Assembly: GCF_032854445.1 (NCBI RefSeq)
Contig: NC_088305.1
Location: forward strand, 10,709,717-10,773,716
Direction: 5' to 3'
DNA length: 64,000 nt
From: Liolophura sinensis
Taxonomy: Eukaryota; Mollusca; Polyplacophora; Chitonida; Chitonidae
Under the pieces are notes generated by a model, which saw only the letters and a list, made by a program, of their open reading frames with translations, was not told where the DNA came from and searched no databases. The first letter of the stretch is position 1, and each line of letters begins with the position of its first letter. The position numbers and the translations under genes were made by a program. Positions 1 to 11,800 of the stretch are shown piece by piece.

Positions 1-782
1 CAGTTCATGGCCCGTGGTGTTCAAATTTTGTTGAATTTGTTTTAACATACCACTTGTTTTGTGTTCTTAATTTTACTTCATAGGATAAAAATTAAAAGTT
101 AAATTCACTATTAAAATTCCAACTGAAGCTTTGTGGCATCGGGTCCAGCCACTGGATCTGACTGATTTATAACAGGCTATTTCGGTGGTACCTGCCTATA
201 AAATGTGAAGTCTCACATACAGTTCCATATCCAGGTCAACAGTACAGAATACCAATACTGTCACTGTCAAATGTTCAAACAGTTATGTACAACTGTCACC
301 AGAACATGGCTTTACTCAATAATTGATTCCCCCAACATATGTAAGTAGTATCCCCAGGTGGACTAAGGGGAGATAACCAATCCATGACATACTTGGTTTG
401 GCCTAAAATATCATACATAACTACATTTATGTTGCTCATTGTGTATGATTCATAGAGTTAAATTGATCTTAGAAAGGTTTTTTTTTTTTTTTTAGGTTTG
501 TTTTTGAGGCCTGTTGGGAAATGTAAATTTCAGCTCCAAGAGTAATATTTCATGACCTGTAAAAATGCATTTATGTGTGAATTTGAGCACATTGATACAT
601 CAGATACAGATACTGTGGTAACTGTTTCTTTCCCAATGTGGCCTCATTTAAATTGAAAACACCATTTAATTGAAATACTTTTACAGATTAAACTACAGAT
701 TCTTCAAAGACAGACCTGCTATTGGCAGCCCTATAATGTGTAGCATGTATGATAATGTCTCTCTGCTTCTTTACTCTTGCAG

Positions 783-862
783 ATCTGCGTTATGCCAGTA
801 ACATTGCAGTCTTTTTTTGTCGTCACGCATTCCACGAAGACTGCCTGCCTGTTCATGCTATG
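783..862 (+). CDS. VPS41: VPS41, penultimate coding exon (RING-H2 core)
   Basis: An acceptor after a pyrimidine-rich tract (ctcttgcag) opens a frame, after two bases completing a split codon, reading LRYASNIAVFFCRHAFHEDC and then LPVHAM. The order Cys-x-His-x-Phe-His-x-x-Cys is the middle of a RING-H2 finger and matches the C-terminus of VPS41, the HOPS subunit that drives late endosome to lysosome (vacuole) fusion. The first zinc-ligand pair should lie in an exon left of the window. The donor after Met is GTTGGT, a weak GT site, but it is the only choice that joins in frame to the exon at 1,804. VPS8, VPS11 and VPS18 carry related fingers; the tail in the next exon favours VPS41. Confidence 0.8.
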
Positions 863-1803
863 GTTGGTTTTGTTAATGTCATTTCAGCTATCTGTCATTG
901 TTCGCAAGGGTGAAAATTAAATACAAAGTGTCACATGACTATAGGACCTGTGTCCTGTAAAATCTACTTGTCCTGTTTATTAGCTGGTCCTTCTGTTAAA
1001 TAAAAGAAATCGTGATCGTACTGTTCTGCAGTATATTTACGTCTACGTGTACAGCACGCAGTAACTAAGCCATATTTTTGTTTGATTGTGTCTTTATAAA
1101 CGTTGGTAATTGAATTAAATGTTGACAAATTTTTGTTTTATCCTGCTTTACGCTGTACTTAAGAATATTACACTTATATAATGGTGGCTAGCATTGTGTT
1201 AAGAAACAGCCTGGGGGAAACCCAAGGCCATCTGCAGATTGCTGGCAGGCCTTCCTATGTACAACCGGAGAGATTACCAGCATGAGCTGGACTTGAACTC
1301 CCAGCGACCGATTCCTGGAGCTGGGTTAATCCTGAGCCATGATTTTCATGTATGCTTGTTTAGCTCTATGCTGTGTATGTAGATTTTGTACTGGGAGAGT
1401 ACACCTAACTAGGTTTATGATGGGGCGGGGGTGGGGGCTGGGGGGGAAAGTAAGCCACCATAAATCTTCCTGACGGGATATTTGTTAGAATTACATACAA
1501 GCAACATTCTGGATTTTTTCTTCAAGATAGGTGCACCATGACAAGCTTGAATTTTTGGGTGGTTTTGTCCATTTTTTTTTACGAAATTATGTCTAATGTT
1601 GTGGACATAGCTACACGTGTTATTCTGGCTGGGACACGTATTCAGAAAGTATTTTGAAAATTCTTGTTAGTTGCTTTAATATTTCTCTTCCGGAAATGAA
1701 GATTTTTAGAGTTATTGCAAGGTCAGATTTACCTTAAATGAACAAAGAATGTCCCATTATTGGATACAGCCTGAACTCAATTTTTTTTTCTTCTTCATTT
1801 CAG
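863..1803 (+). other. Last intron of VPS41
   Basis: Sequence between the two VPS41 exons. It holds a minus-oriented SINE copy (about 1,140-1,340) and a G-rich patch near 1,420-1,450; otherwise nothing recognisable. Confidence 0.7.
1140..1340 (-). mobile_element. SINE family A copy, diverged
   Basis: Reads in reverse as the family seen intact at 30,531-30,803. The 3' tail (compare gtacggcgtaaaacacc) lies at the low-coordinate end, and the box-B-like GTTCAAGTCC appears in diverged form near 1,290. It lies in the last VPS41 intron. Confidence 0.7.
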
Positions 1804-1869
1804 GAGAGATGTGCAATATGCTCTACTCAGAGACGGGGGCCCGGCTCTCGAGATACATTCCGCAAATAA
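1804..1869 (+). CDS. VPS41: VPS41, terminal coding exon
   Basis: The exon follows a strong acceptor (ttcttcatttcag) and enters in phase 0. It reads ERCAICSTQRRGPGSRDTFR, then Lys and a TAA stop at 1,867-1,869. Cys-x-x-Cys supplies the last zinc ligands of the RING-H2 finger begun in the previous exon. The Arg-Gly-Pro-Gly segment after it is typical of the VPS41 C-terminus, and ending about 17 residues after the last cysteine is normal for the family. The 3' UTR begins at 1,870; I could not place a convincing polyadenylation signal. The gene points toward the minus-strand kelch gene, so the two are tail to tail. Confidence 0.82.
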   Translation, partial: ERCAICSTQRRGPGSRDTFRK

Positions 1870-2430
1870 TATCTGGGGATGTAACTCTTGCAGGGGTGGT
1901 GGTGTATGAAAACAGAGAAATTGTAAACTGGCTCCTTAAGCTCAACTTTTGCTGTATCACATGACTCTGAAGTGTAGGGGAGAACAGAGGGTTGTTAAAT
2001 GACTTTTGCTGTTAAAACCATGCTCCACAGATCCACAGAACATGGTACATGTATGTACAAGTTGATGTGGAGCCAAAGTTGGAGCCATAATGTTGCTTCA
2101 TTTCCAGGTAAAAAAAAACAAACATATAGTCCCCATTGTTAAACTGACTGTTCAACTACATCTTTTTGAGAGAAAGAATGAAAATTGAATTTCATTTTAT
2201 TGTGCATTCTGAAATTTAGGTCTCTCCCCTTTGTGTATTACTTTCCTTGAGATGAGTGCTAAAACTGTCTTTGTAAATAACTTGTACAGCACAATTATAC
2301 TTTTTGAAGAAAGTCTGAAGAAAAGAGAAAAAGATGTTGTTTTTTTTTGGGTTTTTTTTATCTTGAATGGGGTTTGTCAGTTTCTTTGCTATCTTGTCGC
2401 TCAAATTTAAGTATGCTGTATTTTACGTAG
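1870..2430. other. VPS41 3' UTR and intergenic DNA
   Basis: No coding signal on either strand; AT-rich with short A/T runs. The VPS41 transcript must end here or in the array that follows. Confidence 0.5.
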
Positions 2431-2442
2431 ACACATTTCGCT

Positions 2443-3285
2443 TTATTCTGACTGATTCATCCACCTGAAGGGGCCATTTAAGATTGATTCTGACTGATTC
2501 ATCCACCTTATAGGGCCATTTAAGATTGATTCTGACTGATTCATCCACCTTATAGGGCCATTTAAGATTGATTCTAACTGATTCATCCACCTTATAGGGC
2601 CATTTAAGATTGATTCTGACTGATTCATCCACCTTATAGGGCCATTTAAGATTGATTCTGACTGATTCATCCACCTTATAGGGTCATTTAAGATTGATTC
2701 TGACTGATTCACTCACCTGAAAGGGCCATTAAAGATTGATTCTAACTGATTCATCCACCTGATAGGGCCATTTAAGATTGATTCTGACTGATTCATTCAC
2801 CTGATAGGGCCATTTAAGATTGATTCTGACTGATTCATTCACCTGATAGGGCCATTTAAGATTGATTCTGACTAATTCATCCACCTGATAGGGCCATTAA
2901 AGGTTGATTCTGACTGATTCACCCACCTGATAAGGCCATTTAAGATTGATTCTGACTGATTCATGCACCTGATAGGGCCATTTAAGATTGATTCTGACTG
3001 ATTCATCCACCTTATAGGGCCATTTAAGATTGATTCTGACTGATTCATCCACCTTATAGGGCCATTTAAGATTGATTCTGACTGATTCATCCACCTTATA
3101 GGGTCATTTAAGATTGATTCTGACTGATTCATCCACCTGAAGGGGCCATTTAAGATTGATTCTGACTGATTCATCCACCTTATAGGGCCATTTAAGATTG
3201 ATTCTGACTGATTCATCCACCTTATAAGGCCATTAAAGATTGATTCTGACTGATTCATCCATCTTATAGGGCCATTTAAGATTTC
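2443..3285. repeat. 42-bp minisatellite, about 20 copies
   Basis: The unit runs gattcatccaccttatagg, gccatttaag, attgattctgact. The period of 42 is divisible by three, so the minus strand stays open and would spell 14-residue repeats (MNQSESILNGPIRW). That is a by-product of the period, since copies differ by ordinary point changes and there is no start context. The same core occurs once in dispersed repeats near 19,556 and 29,147. Confidence 0.95.
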
Positions 3286-3347
3286 TTTAAGATTTAAGAA
3301 GTCTGACTAAAATCAGTGGTGTAGGGCAGAGATTTCATTATCGGTGT

Positions 3348-3622
3348 AATTACATTTATGTATGTATTTGATAGGTGTTTCTATGCCGTACTCAAGAATA
3401 TTTCACTTATATGACGGCAGACGGCATGGTGGGAGGAAACCAGGCAGAACCTAGACGAAACCCAGAACCATCTGCAGGTTGCTGGGAGACAAATTTCCCA
3501 TGCATGGCCGGAGAGGAAACCAGCATGAACTAGACTTGAATCCACAGCAACAGCATTGGTGAGAGGCACTGGGTTTTGCGTCTCGCTGGCACGCTAATCC
3601 CGTCAGGCTTGGAGGCCTCCAG
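3348..3622 (-). mobile_element. SINE family A copy
   Basis: Full-length or nearly so in reverse orientation. The tail (tgccgtactcaagaatattt) is near 3,382, the box-B-like segment near 3,535 and the box-A-like segment (ggcacgctaatcc in + orientation) near 3,590. Confidence 0.8.
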
Positions 3623-4054
3623 GATGTCCTGTGGACGTGGTTATTTGTTTACTGTCGATCAGTCAATGGTGAACAAACCAAACAAATATCTCCTTCAGCA
3701 AAACAGATGACAAAACACAAAAACATTTTTCGAAACAGATTTATTATCAACGACAATCATGTCAACAACTGACAATAACAAACTGTCATATATAGTTATA
3801 TCATATTTAAATATTATGAATGTAAAATGCAATCTCAGTGAAATCAGAATTTTAGCAGCCAACTCTCTGCTATTCATTTACTAGATCTGAAGTCTGTTGT
3901 TCCCTGACCCATCTTTGAACAGATATCAAACCTATGTACCAATTGGAGTAGTTGTTTTAGTTAACTAAGGTAAAGCGGAGAGCTGACTTCACTTCCCAAA
4001 ATACGGAAGCAAGGATTTGAATGGACAAACGGTGGATGAGCTGGGAAAAGGTTT

Positions 4055-4148
4055 TATAGATTTATTTATTTGATTGTTGCACTGGAGAATATTTCCCTAC
4101 AAGATAGCGGCCAGGATTATGGTGGGAGGAAATCGGACATGGGGAAAG
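4055..4148 (-). mobile_element. SINE family A 3' fragment
   Basis: Starts with a ttatttatttgatt tail and continues through the conserved catnatggtgggaggaaa segment, then stops. The tRNA-like head is missing. Confidence 0.6.
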
Positions 4149-4249
4149 GTATTACTTCAGAGTGAGAACTTGTATGTAGTTCCTGGTAAATACAAGAATT
4201 AGAGATCTGCAAAATTGAGGTAAAAGTATGATATCTGTCTACAAATTAC

Positions 4250-4428
4250 ATTATTTATTTATTTATTTGATTGGTGTTTTATGCCATACTCAAGAATATT
4301 TCACTTATACGATGGCGACCAGCATTATGGTGGGTGGAAATCGGGCAGAGCCTGGGGGAAACCCACGACCATCCGCAGGCAGCTAGCAGACCTTCCCACT
4401 TACGGCCAGAGAGGAAGCCAGCATGTAC
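4250..4428 (-). mobile_element. SINE family A copy, 5' truncated
   Basis: A (ttta)n tail is followed by the family-A body in reverse (gattggtgttttatgcc, catactcaagaatatttcac). The copy stops before the box-B-like segment. Confidence 0.8.
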
Positions 4429-4429
4429 A

Positions 4430-5330
4430 AATTAGAGAATGTATGCGTATATATACAATCACATATGTACATGTCCACAGTTGAGTCTGTTCATGGCTGT
4501 AATACAAAACAGGGCAGTTGTAAGGCTTAAGTTGCTGCCATTGTTTGCGTCTTGTTCAAATTTCACATCCTATGCCGTATCAACAAAATTGCAAACTAAA
4601 CTTTACAGCTTCCCAAAACAGACATCACACATGTTTGTGATTATTTAAGAGATTCTGAGTAGATACTAAAGATTTACTCTGAATAAAACATAATTTGTTC
4701 TTTATAATAATAATAATAATAATAATAAAGTGTTTTTTTATTTCAGCAGATTGAATTTCTATAACTGCGAAATACGAAATATTAGTGGTAAAATACAGGA
4801 TTGGTTCTTCCACAGTCATCATTTAGAATAAGTTTTTCACTTTTCATAAAATGCCCTCAAGTAATAATAAAATTTTTCAAAAACTATACAGATTAAACAT
4901 TATACTTGGAGACCACTGAAATGTTTTGCTACTGTCCAAGCTTTCTTGTTTTTAACTTTACAGAAAATACCAAAGCCTGGATCAAAAGCTCATGGAATAT
5001 TAGAAATATTATTATTCAATAATATAACAATAATCTTTAGAGTACAAAATATATACATGTATACGCACCTAAAATATGTACTACATGAGAGTTGAGTGCA
5101 CATGTATTGAACATACGACCTACATATAGGTAAATTTCTGCAGAACAGTTAGCACATACAAATTACATGTTACCTGAATAAACATTTACACAACGTTCAT
5201 CAGTTACAGGTCAAAAGATATTTGTCGTGAAATTCCCACATTGACATGTAGAAGTAAATTATCCTCGCACAAAGTAGCTTTGTGATAATTATTCATAAAG
5301 TTGCACAACTTGTACATGCATGTATATAAT
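4430..5330. other. Intergenic, AT-rich, no gene seen
   Basis: Contains an (aat)n microsatellite at about 4,705-4,730. No splice-flanked open frame or RNA gene could be recognised on either strand. Confidence 0.5.
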
Positions 5331-6090
5331 CCTCCCGGAAGTCAGTTATATGATCCTTGGAGGATATGTACATGTATCCTCAAACATGCAAACATAATCC
5401 TCCTGGAAGTCTGTTATATGATCCTCGGAGGATATGTACATGTATCCTCAAACATGCAAACATAATCCTCCCGGAAGTCAGTTATATGATCCTCGGAGGA
5501 TATGTACATGTATCCTTAAACATGGAAATATAATCCTCCCGGAAGTCTGTTATATGATCCTCGGAGGATATGTACATGTATCCTCAAACATGCAAACATA
5601 ATCCTCCCCGAAGTCTGTTATATGATCCTCGGAGGATATGTACATGTACATGTATCCTCAAACATGCAAACATAATCCTCCCGGAAGTCTGTTATATGAT
5701 CCTCAGAGGATATGTACATGTATCCTCAAACATGCAAACATAATCCTCCCGGAAATCTGTTATATGATCCTCGTAGGATATGTACATGTACATGTATCCT
5801 CAAACATGCAAACATAATCCTCCCGGAAGTCTGTTATATGATCCTCGGAGGGATATGTACATGTATCCTCAAACATGCAAACATAATCCTCCCGGAAGTC
5901 AGTTATATGATCCTCGGAGGGTATGTACATGTATCCTCAAACATGCAAATACAATCCTCCCAGAAGTCAGTTATATGATCCTCGGAGGATATGTACATGT
6001 ATCCTCAAACATGCAAACATAATCCTCCCGGAAGTCATTTATATGATCCTCAGAGGATATGTACATGTACATGTATCCTCAAGCGTGCAA
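5330..6090. repeat. 68-bp minisatellite with palindromes, about 11 copies
   Basis: Each unit has atgtacatgtatcctcaaac, atgcaaacataatcctcccg and gaagtctgttatatgatcct, ending in cggaggat. Some units carry an extra tacatg hexamer (74 bp). Each unit contains the perfect inverted repeat ATCCTCGGAGGAT and the self-complementary TACATGTA. Confidence 0.95.
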
Positions 6091-6540
6091 ATTGCAGATA
6101 TATAATCATTACTGTAATATATACGAATAATCCTCCCAAAGGGCAGGCATAACTCTGATTTACCCGCCTACACGGAAAAAGACCGATTTACAGGAATTAT
6201 CACAGAATATGAATTATTCTCCCAAAAGGCCGAATTAGAACAATTATCTTTGGTTATCTGTTACTCCCCCGAAAGTTGTGATAATTATAAAATTATTATT
6301 AATTATCACTGCATATGAATGATCCTCCCAAAACCATGACTTAAAACCATTATCACTGGTTTGTATGTACATGTAATAAAAAAAAGTGCAGACTTTACCA
6401 GTATGATATATACGTGTACTTATCACAGGATATATGAAGCACTCATTATCGCAAGTTACATGATTGTATTATCTTATTATGACTTACAGTAATTATCACA
6501 GCATGTGAATTATCCACCCAGCTAATTAGACCCTGAATAT

Positions 6541-7090
6541 GACCATTTGTGACAATGGATGAGACTGGCCATATTCACCATATGACAACATGTGACAAAG
6601 GTCAAGGATGTGTCCATCTATAAAGTGGGGTAACATGGGACAGGTCAAGGATGTGTCCATATATAAAGTGGGGTAACATGGGACAGGTCAAGGATGTGTC
6701 CATCTATAAAGTGGGGTAACACGGGACAGGTCAAGGATGTGTCCATCTATAAAGTGGGGTAACACGGGACAGGTCAAGGGATGTGTCCATCTATAAAGTG
6801 GGGTAACATGGGACAGGTCAAGGATGTGTCCAAACTTACCACATGACAAAATGTGACAAAGGGCAAGCATGAGTCCAAGTATAAAGTGGGGTAACATGGG
6901 ACAGGTCAAGGGTGTGTCCAACCTTACCACATGACAAAATGTGACAAAGGGCAAGCATGAGTCCAACTATAAAATATGGTAATATGTGACAAAGGTAAAG
7001 GATGTGTCCAACTGTAAAATATAACAACATGAGACAAAGTCAAGGATATGTTCAACTGTTAAAAAAAAAAAAATGGCAAAGGTCAAGGCT
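6541..7090. repeat. 44-bp minisatellite, about 11 copies
   Basis: Core unit: acatgggacaggtcaaggat, gtgtccatctataaagtggg, gta. The 3' copies are diverged (anctataaaatatggtaat). Period about 44 bp with some longer compound units. Confidence 0.9.
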
Positions 7091-7712
7091 GTGTCCAAAT
7101 GTAAAGGTAAAGGTCAAGAAAATATCACCCATATGTGTCAAATATTTTCATGCCATAGTGTTTGATACACATATCCTTTCAGAAAACCATGCAACTGCCA
7201 CTGTACATTACAAATTCAGGTCTACAGCTATTTTTAATAGATATCTGTCCATTACGGACAACTAAAACAAGGTCACATTTCTTATCTGCAAAAGAGAACT
7301 TTTAAGTGGCAGAAATTCTGCTACAACTCTGCCTTCTATTTCAAGATGAAGTTCTTAACATTCCTTATATGGAGTAATTAACATAAACAGTTGATTGGTT
7401 AGGATAGTGACATCTGACAGTTTTTACTTGGAATTCATGTAACACGCCCCAAAAAAGGCAGAAACATTTGCAAATAAAATAAAAACTATATATACCTATT
7501 CACATGTAATTTCTTTGATTATGCATGTACAGTATAAATATGAATCTCTATGGATGTACCTGTGTAAATAATCATATCTGTGCGAGGTTTATAATGATGG
7601 CCATATAACAAAGAAGAATTCAATGAATAAAACTAAACAAAAATATGCATAACACTTACTTTAAACCCAGACATGAAAATACCCAGGGATTGATTACAGG
7701 TAATTATTACAG

Positions 7713-7800
7713 CTACAAATACTGTAAATGACAACTACAAATACTGTAAATGACAACTACAAATACCGTAAATGATAACTACAAATACCGTGAATGACCA
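7713..7800. repeat. 22-bp tandem repeat, four copies
   Basis: Units of ctacaaatactgtaaatgac with small changes (taccgtaaatgataa, taccgtgaatgac). Confidence 0.9.
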
Positions 7801-7990
7801 TAAATTCCTTCCATGACTAACTTGCCCATGTTTCCTGATTCTGAGAGTTCTATTAATTTTAGAACGGTGTTGTAAGGTTTGCTTGGAACATGAGGTGATA
7901 TTCTACTGGAAAATTATAAGTTTTAGCACCAAAAATCATATTTTAGGACATTTATTTGCATCTAAAAATGGGGGTTTTTTTGGACGAAAT
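7795..7990. repeat. Dispersed repeat family D3, copy 1
   Basis: Shares long stretches, in opposite orientation, with 31,325-31,500 and with 36,628-36,800: a gaaaattttaggrcattt-like end and a ctgattctgagagttctatt-like centre. No coding content seen. Probably a non-autonomous element. Confidence 0.5.
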
Positions 7991-8109
7991 TTTGGGTTAT
8001 TTAGGGTTATGTATGGACATTCTTTTTACCAGAAATTCAGACTTCTGATGACATGTAATGTATAAACTTTCATCTCTGACATTAGGTACATGTAACACAA
8101 ACTGTAAAT

Positions 8110-8289
8110 CTTCAACCTTTTCAATCACTAAAACACTTTTTTCAGTGACATTTTTTCCTACAATTACTAATGTTCGTGTCATTAAAGATGCAAGCTTCAT
8201 AAAACTGTACAAATTAGTTCTCTACATCCCACAGTTCTCTCAGAATGTCACAAAATATTGGTTGCAGAGGCGGTTGAAAAAGGTTGAAG
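8110..8289. mobile_element. MITE family M1, copy 1
   Basis: Begins cttcaaccttttcaatcact and ends with the inverted complement (ggttgaaaaaggttgaag). The middle shares cttcataaaactgtacaaa and cacagttctctcagaatgtc with the copies at 12,560, 22,694 and 36,191. About 180-200 bp, no coding capacity. Confidence 0.75.
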
Positions 8290-8510
8290 GATTAGTCTGT
8301 GTAAATATACATATATTGGGGATTCCTGAAGAGAAATTCTGACTTTTGTGATTACAATGTAATCTTTTTATCTCCCACATAAAGTAATTAATGCATTCTT
8401 GTATATAGATATATGTACAATTATGTCATTTTACTTATGTACAGACAGAGAACGTAAAACATAAAAAAGCAACAAAATGTGAAAATTAGCACTACTGTTA
8501 ATATTCATGT

Positions 8511-8516
<6 letters not shown>

Positions 8517-8541
<25 letters not shown>

Positions 8542-8562
8542 GATATATAGATATATAGATAT
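8517..8562. repeat. (TA)n / GATATA microsatellite
   Basis: A run of alternating TA followed by three agatatat units. Confidence 0.95.
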
Positions 8563-8784
8563 AAATATATAACATTACGATGATTTGAAGACAGGAAAGG
8601 AAAATGACGAGATACTGATATATTCCCAGATACATGTACTTTTGATCATCATGATAAAACAGAAAAATAGCAATGTACTAAAATAGAGTCAGTGGAAATA
8701 AAACTAGCCAAAAAAATCTCCCCGTTCACACTTAAATAGTACTGTAACGCACGACTACAGAAATCCAACATGACAGACACATAC

Positions 8785-8790
8785 TTTATT
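8785..8790 (-). promoter_or_regulatory. Possible polyadenylation signal AATAAA
   Basis: The canonical hexamer lies 4-9 bases after the proposed kelch-gene stop codon. Common by chance in AT-rich DNA; supported only by position. Confidence 0.35.
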
Positions 8791-8794
8791 TCAC

Positions 8795-8847
8795 CTAAAG
8801 TGAGGTTCGTACAAATCCGCTTTCGATGTACACAAAGGCTTTGGGCA
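8795..8847 (-). CDS. Candidate last exon of the kelch gene
   Basis: From a possible acceptor (gatttctgtgag) the phase-1 frame reads VPKAFVYIESGFVRTSL and stops at TAG (8,795-8,797). A short segment ending in a hydrophobic strand (AFVYI) is what closes a kelch blade, and AATAAA on this strand (8,790-8,785) follows the stop directly. The acceptor has a poor pyrimidine tract and the 3' UTR would be unusually short, so a different terminal exon is possible. Confidence 0.45.
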
Positions 8848-11800
8848 CTCACAGAAATCTTTTCTGATAACAGACTAATTCATAAAAAAATCTTCAGCGA
8901 CACTACACATATAAGGGGGATGAACCAATCAGAATCAAACAAAATGTATCAGTTGAAAATTGCTACAGTTTACGTGTAGGTCTAGTATATACATATTCTA
9001 GTATTTCTTACAAAAAAAAAAACAGGGCAGTATCAGCTCGTTAAGGGAATCTCACACCTGAAGACAGACACAGGTGTCTTACCCAGTTCTCTTCTATTGC
9101 CTTCCCTGCCCCCAAACACGTAGATGCAGGCTGTGTCCTGAAGCACGTAGCTAGGCGCACGCTTAGACGACTTCTGAAAGAGTGAATGGAAAACAGATTC
9201 AGAATAATTACACATGGTTGATATTTATTTCTTAAATTGTTAATTAACCCTGTGCTCAAGAATTCTCATTTACAGGGCCGTGGTCAGGTTTATGCGGAGA
9301 AAACAGGATTGCCAAGAGTAATCTACTGTCCTTCATTACGACAAACTTCCTGACTTAAAATCTCAGCCAAAGTAGCAAGAGCTGGATTCGAACTTGCGAA
9401 CTTGCAATTGGTCAAAAGTCTGACAGTGACAGCGCTTTAGCCATCTGAGCCAGAAAAACACAGCAAACACATGTACAATATTATAAAAAATATAAACATA
9501 CATATGTATGCACCATGATCTTCCATAACAGAATGGGCCTCCAGGACAAAGTAGTTAGCAAGCCAGCGCGTAGATCTGAGGTCTGTTTCATTCTTCCCAG
9601 CCTAGTACAATGACCTACAAGCCTCTCACCAATGGGGTCACTGTGAGTTCAAGTCCAGCTCACCCTGGCTTCCTCTCCAGTCAAACATGGGAAGGTCTGC
9701 CAGCAACCTGCAGATGGTTGTGGGTTTCCCCCAGGCTCTGACTGAATTCCTCCCACCATAATGCTGGCCGCCGTCGTATAAGTGAAATATTATTTAGTAC
9801 GGCGTAAAACACCGATCAAATAAATAAATAAATCTATAGCAAAAAGGGGGACTTGGCTCAGTGACCGTTGTAAGGTGCACAGCTTTGAACGTGATTAGGC
9901 AATATAGATCTCTTGCCAAAAATCTCCATAATAGTCTCTTTGATAAACACCTGAATTTGTGTGAAAAGTGTGACTTACAAACACATTACAGTACTTGTAT
10001 TTACCAAAGTCTTTACCTGACAAGCATCTGAGGCTGTCCTCTGGACTGGGTTGTCATGTGACCTCTGCCGCGTCTCAGCACACACTGGAGAGAACGAGGT
10101 GGTTTGCTCAGAGTTATTGGCCCTGGATTTCCAGACTGGCATTGCTCTTTCAGTTAGACAGTCATCTTTTCTGCCTTGTTTGTTTGCTGTTTTTGTCTCA
10201 GCAGAAGGCTGTGAGAGTTTTTCTGCAACAGGCTTTTCCAGTTTTACATATGCAGGCTGTTGTGCACCTGACATTTGCCTCAGTTTTCCAGAGACAGCCT
10301 GGCATGCATTTGATATTTGACCAGAGATAGTGGCAGAATGTGAAAGTTTTGAACTACACAAAAACAACTCATCCTGCTCAAACAGCTCTGACAACGTCGC
10401 ACCTTGTTCCAGATCCTCCAAGACAATGTCGTCGGTAGGAAAAGATTTACGCTTAACAACGGCCTCGGAATGTTGGTGCTGTGTTTTCGCAGACAGCTGA
10501 AGTTTATTTCGTGCATTAACCGGGCTATAGTCTGTCGGAATGCTAACGTCCACCAGATGACCTAGGGGGACGACAGGAGTTCCAGGTGTCACCTTATCAA
10601 CAACAGAACTGTCAAACACTTTGAAGTTACCCGTAACACCTGGGCTGGCCATATAGGCTGGGTTGTCTGCCTCTGCATGATTATCACAAAGCGTGTGTAC
10701 AGTTGACAGAAGAGCCTCCTTGTCATTGGTGTCCATAAAACCCCTCTCGGAGAAAAATATGGACAGCTCAATACCTTCAGACCTGTCAGAGGAGCCATTG
10801 CAGCCCTTGCCTAATTCCCGGACAGCTTTGACATCATTTGGGGTTGACGAAAGGCTGGAGGAGGCAGATGAGGAATCATTTGGGTAGACTTTGTTGTTAA
10901 AGACGATCGTGTTGCTGGACTGCAGAGGACGGCTACACCCTGCAGGACTGGTGCGCGGGCGCTCGGGTACCCCAGTGCTTTGACGCGATCGTCTCTGGAG
11001 CGCTGGCAGAGACACAGAGCGGGTGGTTTCCTTCTCGCTGTCTGCCAGACGAGGAGGCAGGATGAGAGCAGTACAGTGTCGTGTCCGGGAACTGAGCACT
11101 CCTGTCGGAAAATCCACTCTCTCCCAGTTTTGAGACTCTGGAAGTTAAAAAGTGTAAATACAAGAGTGATGATAAGGGTTCCAAACCGCCTGTAATGCTA
11201 TATACATGTATACCATGGATAAACACAGAACCAGTTTTACTCCATATTACATCTCCAGCAACTGTTTTTTTTTTTTTTGTTTTTTTTGGTTATGCCGTTG
11301 CAAAAAGCTCAGGTTTAAATATTCACAGGATTTTCAGGATTTAGATCACCATATTCCTTCCTGAACTGTGGCAAATGGTAAATATTTCACACCCAGGATT
11401 TAAATCTGCACAACTGTGGCAAACGGTTAAAATTTCAAACCCAGGATAAAAATCTGCACAACTGTGGCAAACGGTTAAAATTTCATACCCAGGATTAAAA
11501 TCCTCATATACCCTTCTCAGCTGTGGCAAATGGTTAAAATTTAACAACCAAGGTTTAAATCTGCACAACTGTGGCAAACGGTTAAAATTTCATACCCAGG
11601 ATTAAAATCCTCATATACCCTTCTCAGCTGTGGCAAATGGTGAATATTTCACACCCAGGATTTAAATCTGCACAACTGTGGCAAACGGTTAAAATTTCAC
11701 ACCCAGGACTAAAATCCTCATATACCCTTCCCAACTGTGGCACATGGTTAAAATTTAACAACCAGGGTTTAAATCCCCTAATCCATTCTCAACATGCAGA

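Larger units (their letters stand above)
7090..8790. other. Intergenic DNA between the 44-bp array and the kelch gene
   Basis: No gene seen. It holds a 22-bp repeat (7,713-7,800), a dispersed repeat (7,795-7,990), a MITE (8,110-8,289) and a TA-rich microsatellite (8,517-8,562). Confidence 0.5.

Noticed and set aside
2443-3285. CRISPR array or repeat-protein gene
   Set aside because: Units are contiguous without spacers, the DNA is eukaryotic, and the long frames exist only because the period is a multiple of three.
10280-10516. Other-frame open frames over the large kelch exon
   Set aside because: They overlap a 1.1-kb frame that has matching splice phases at both ends; they are shadows.
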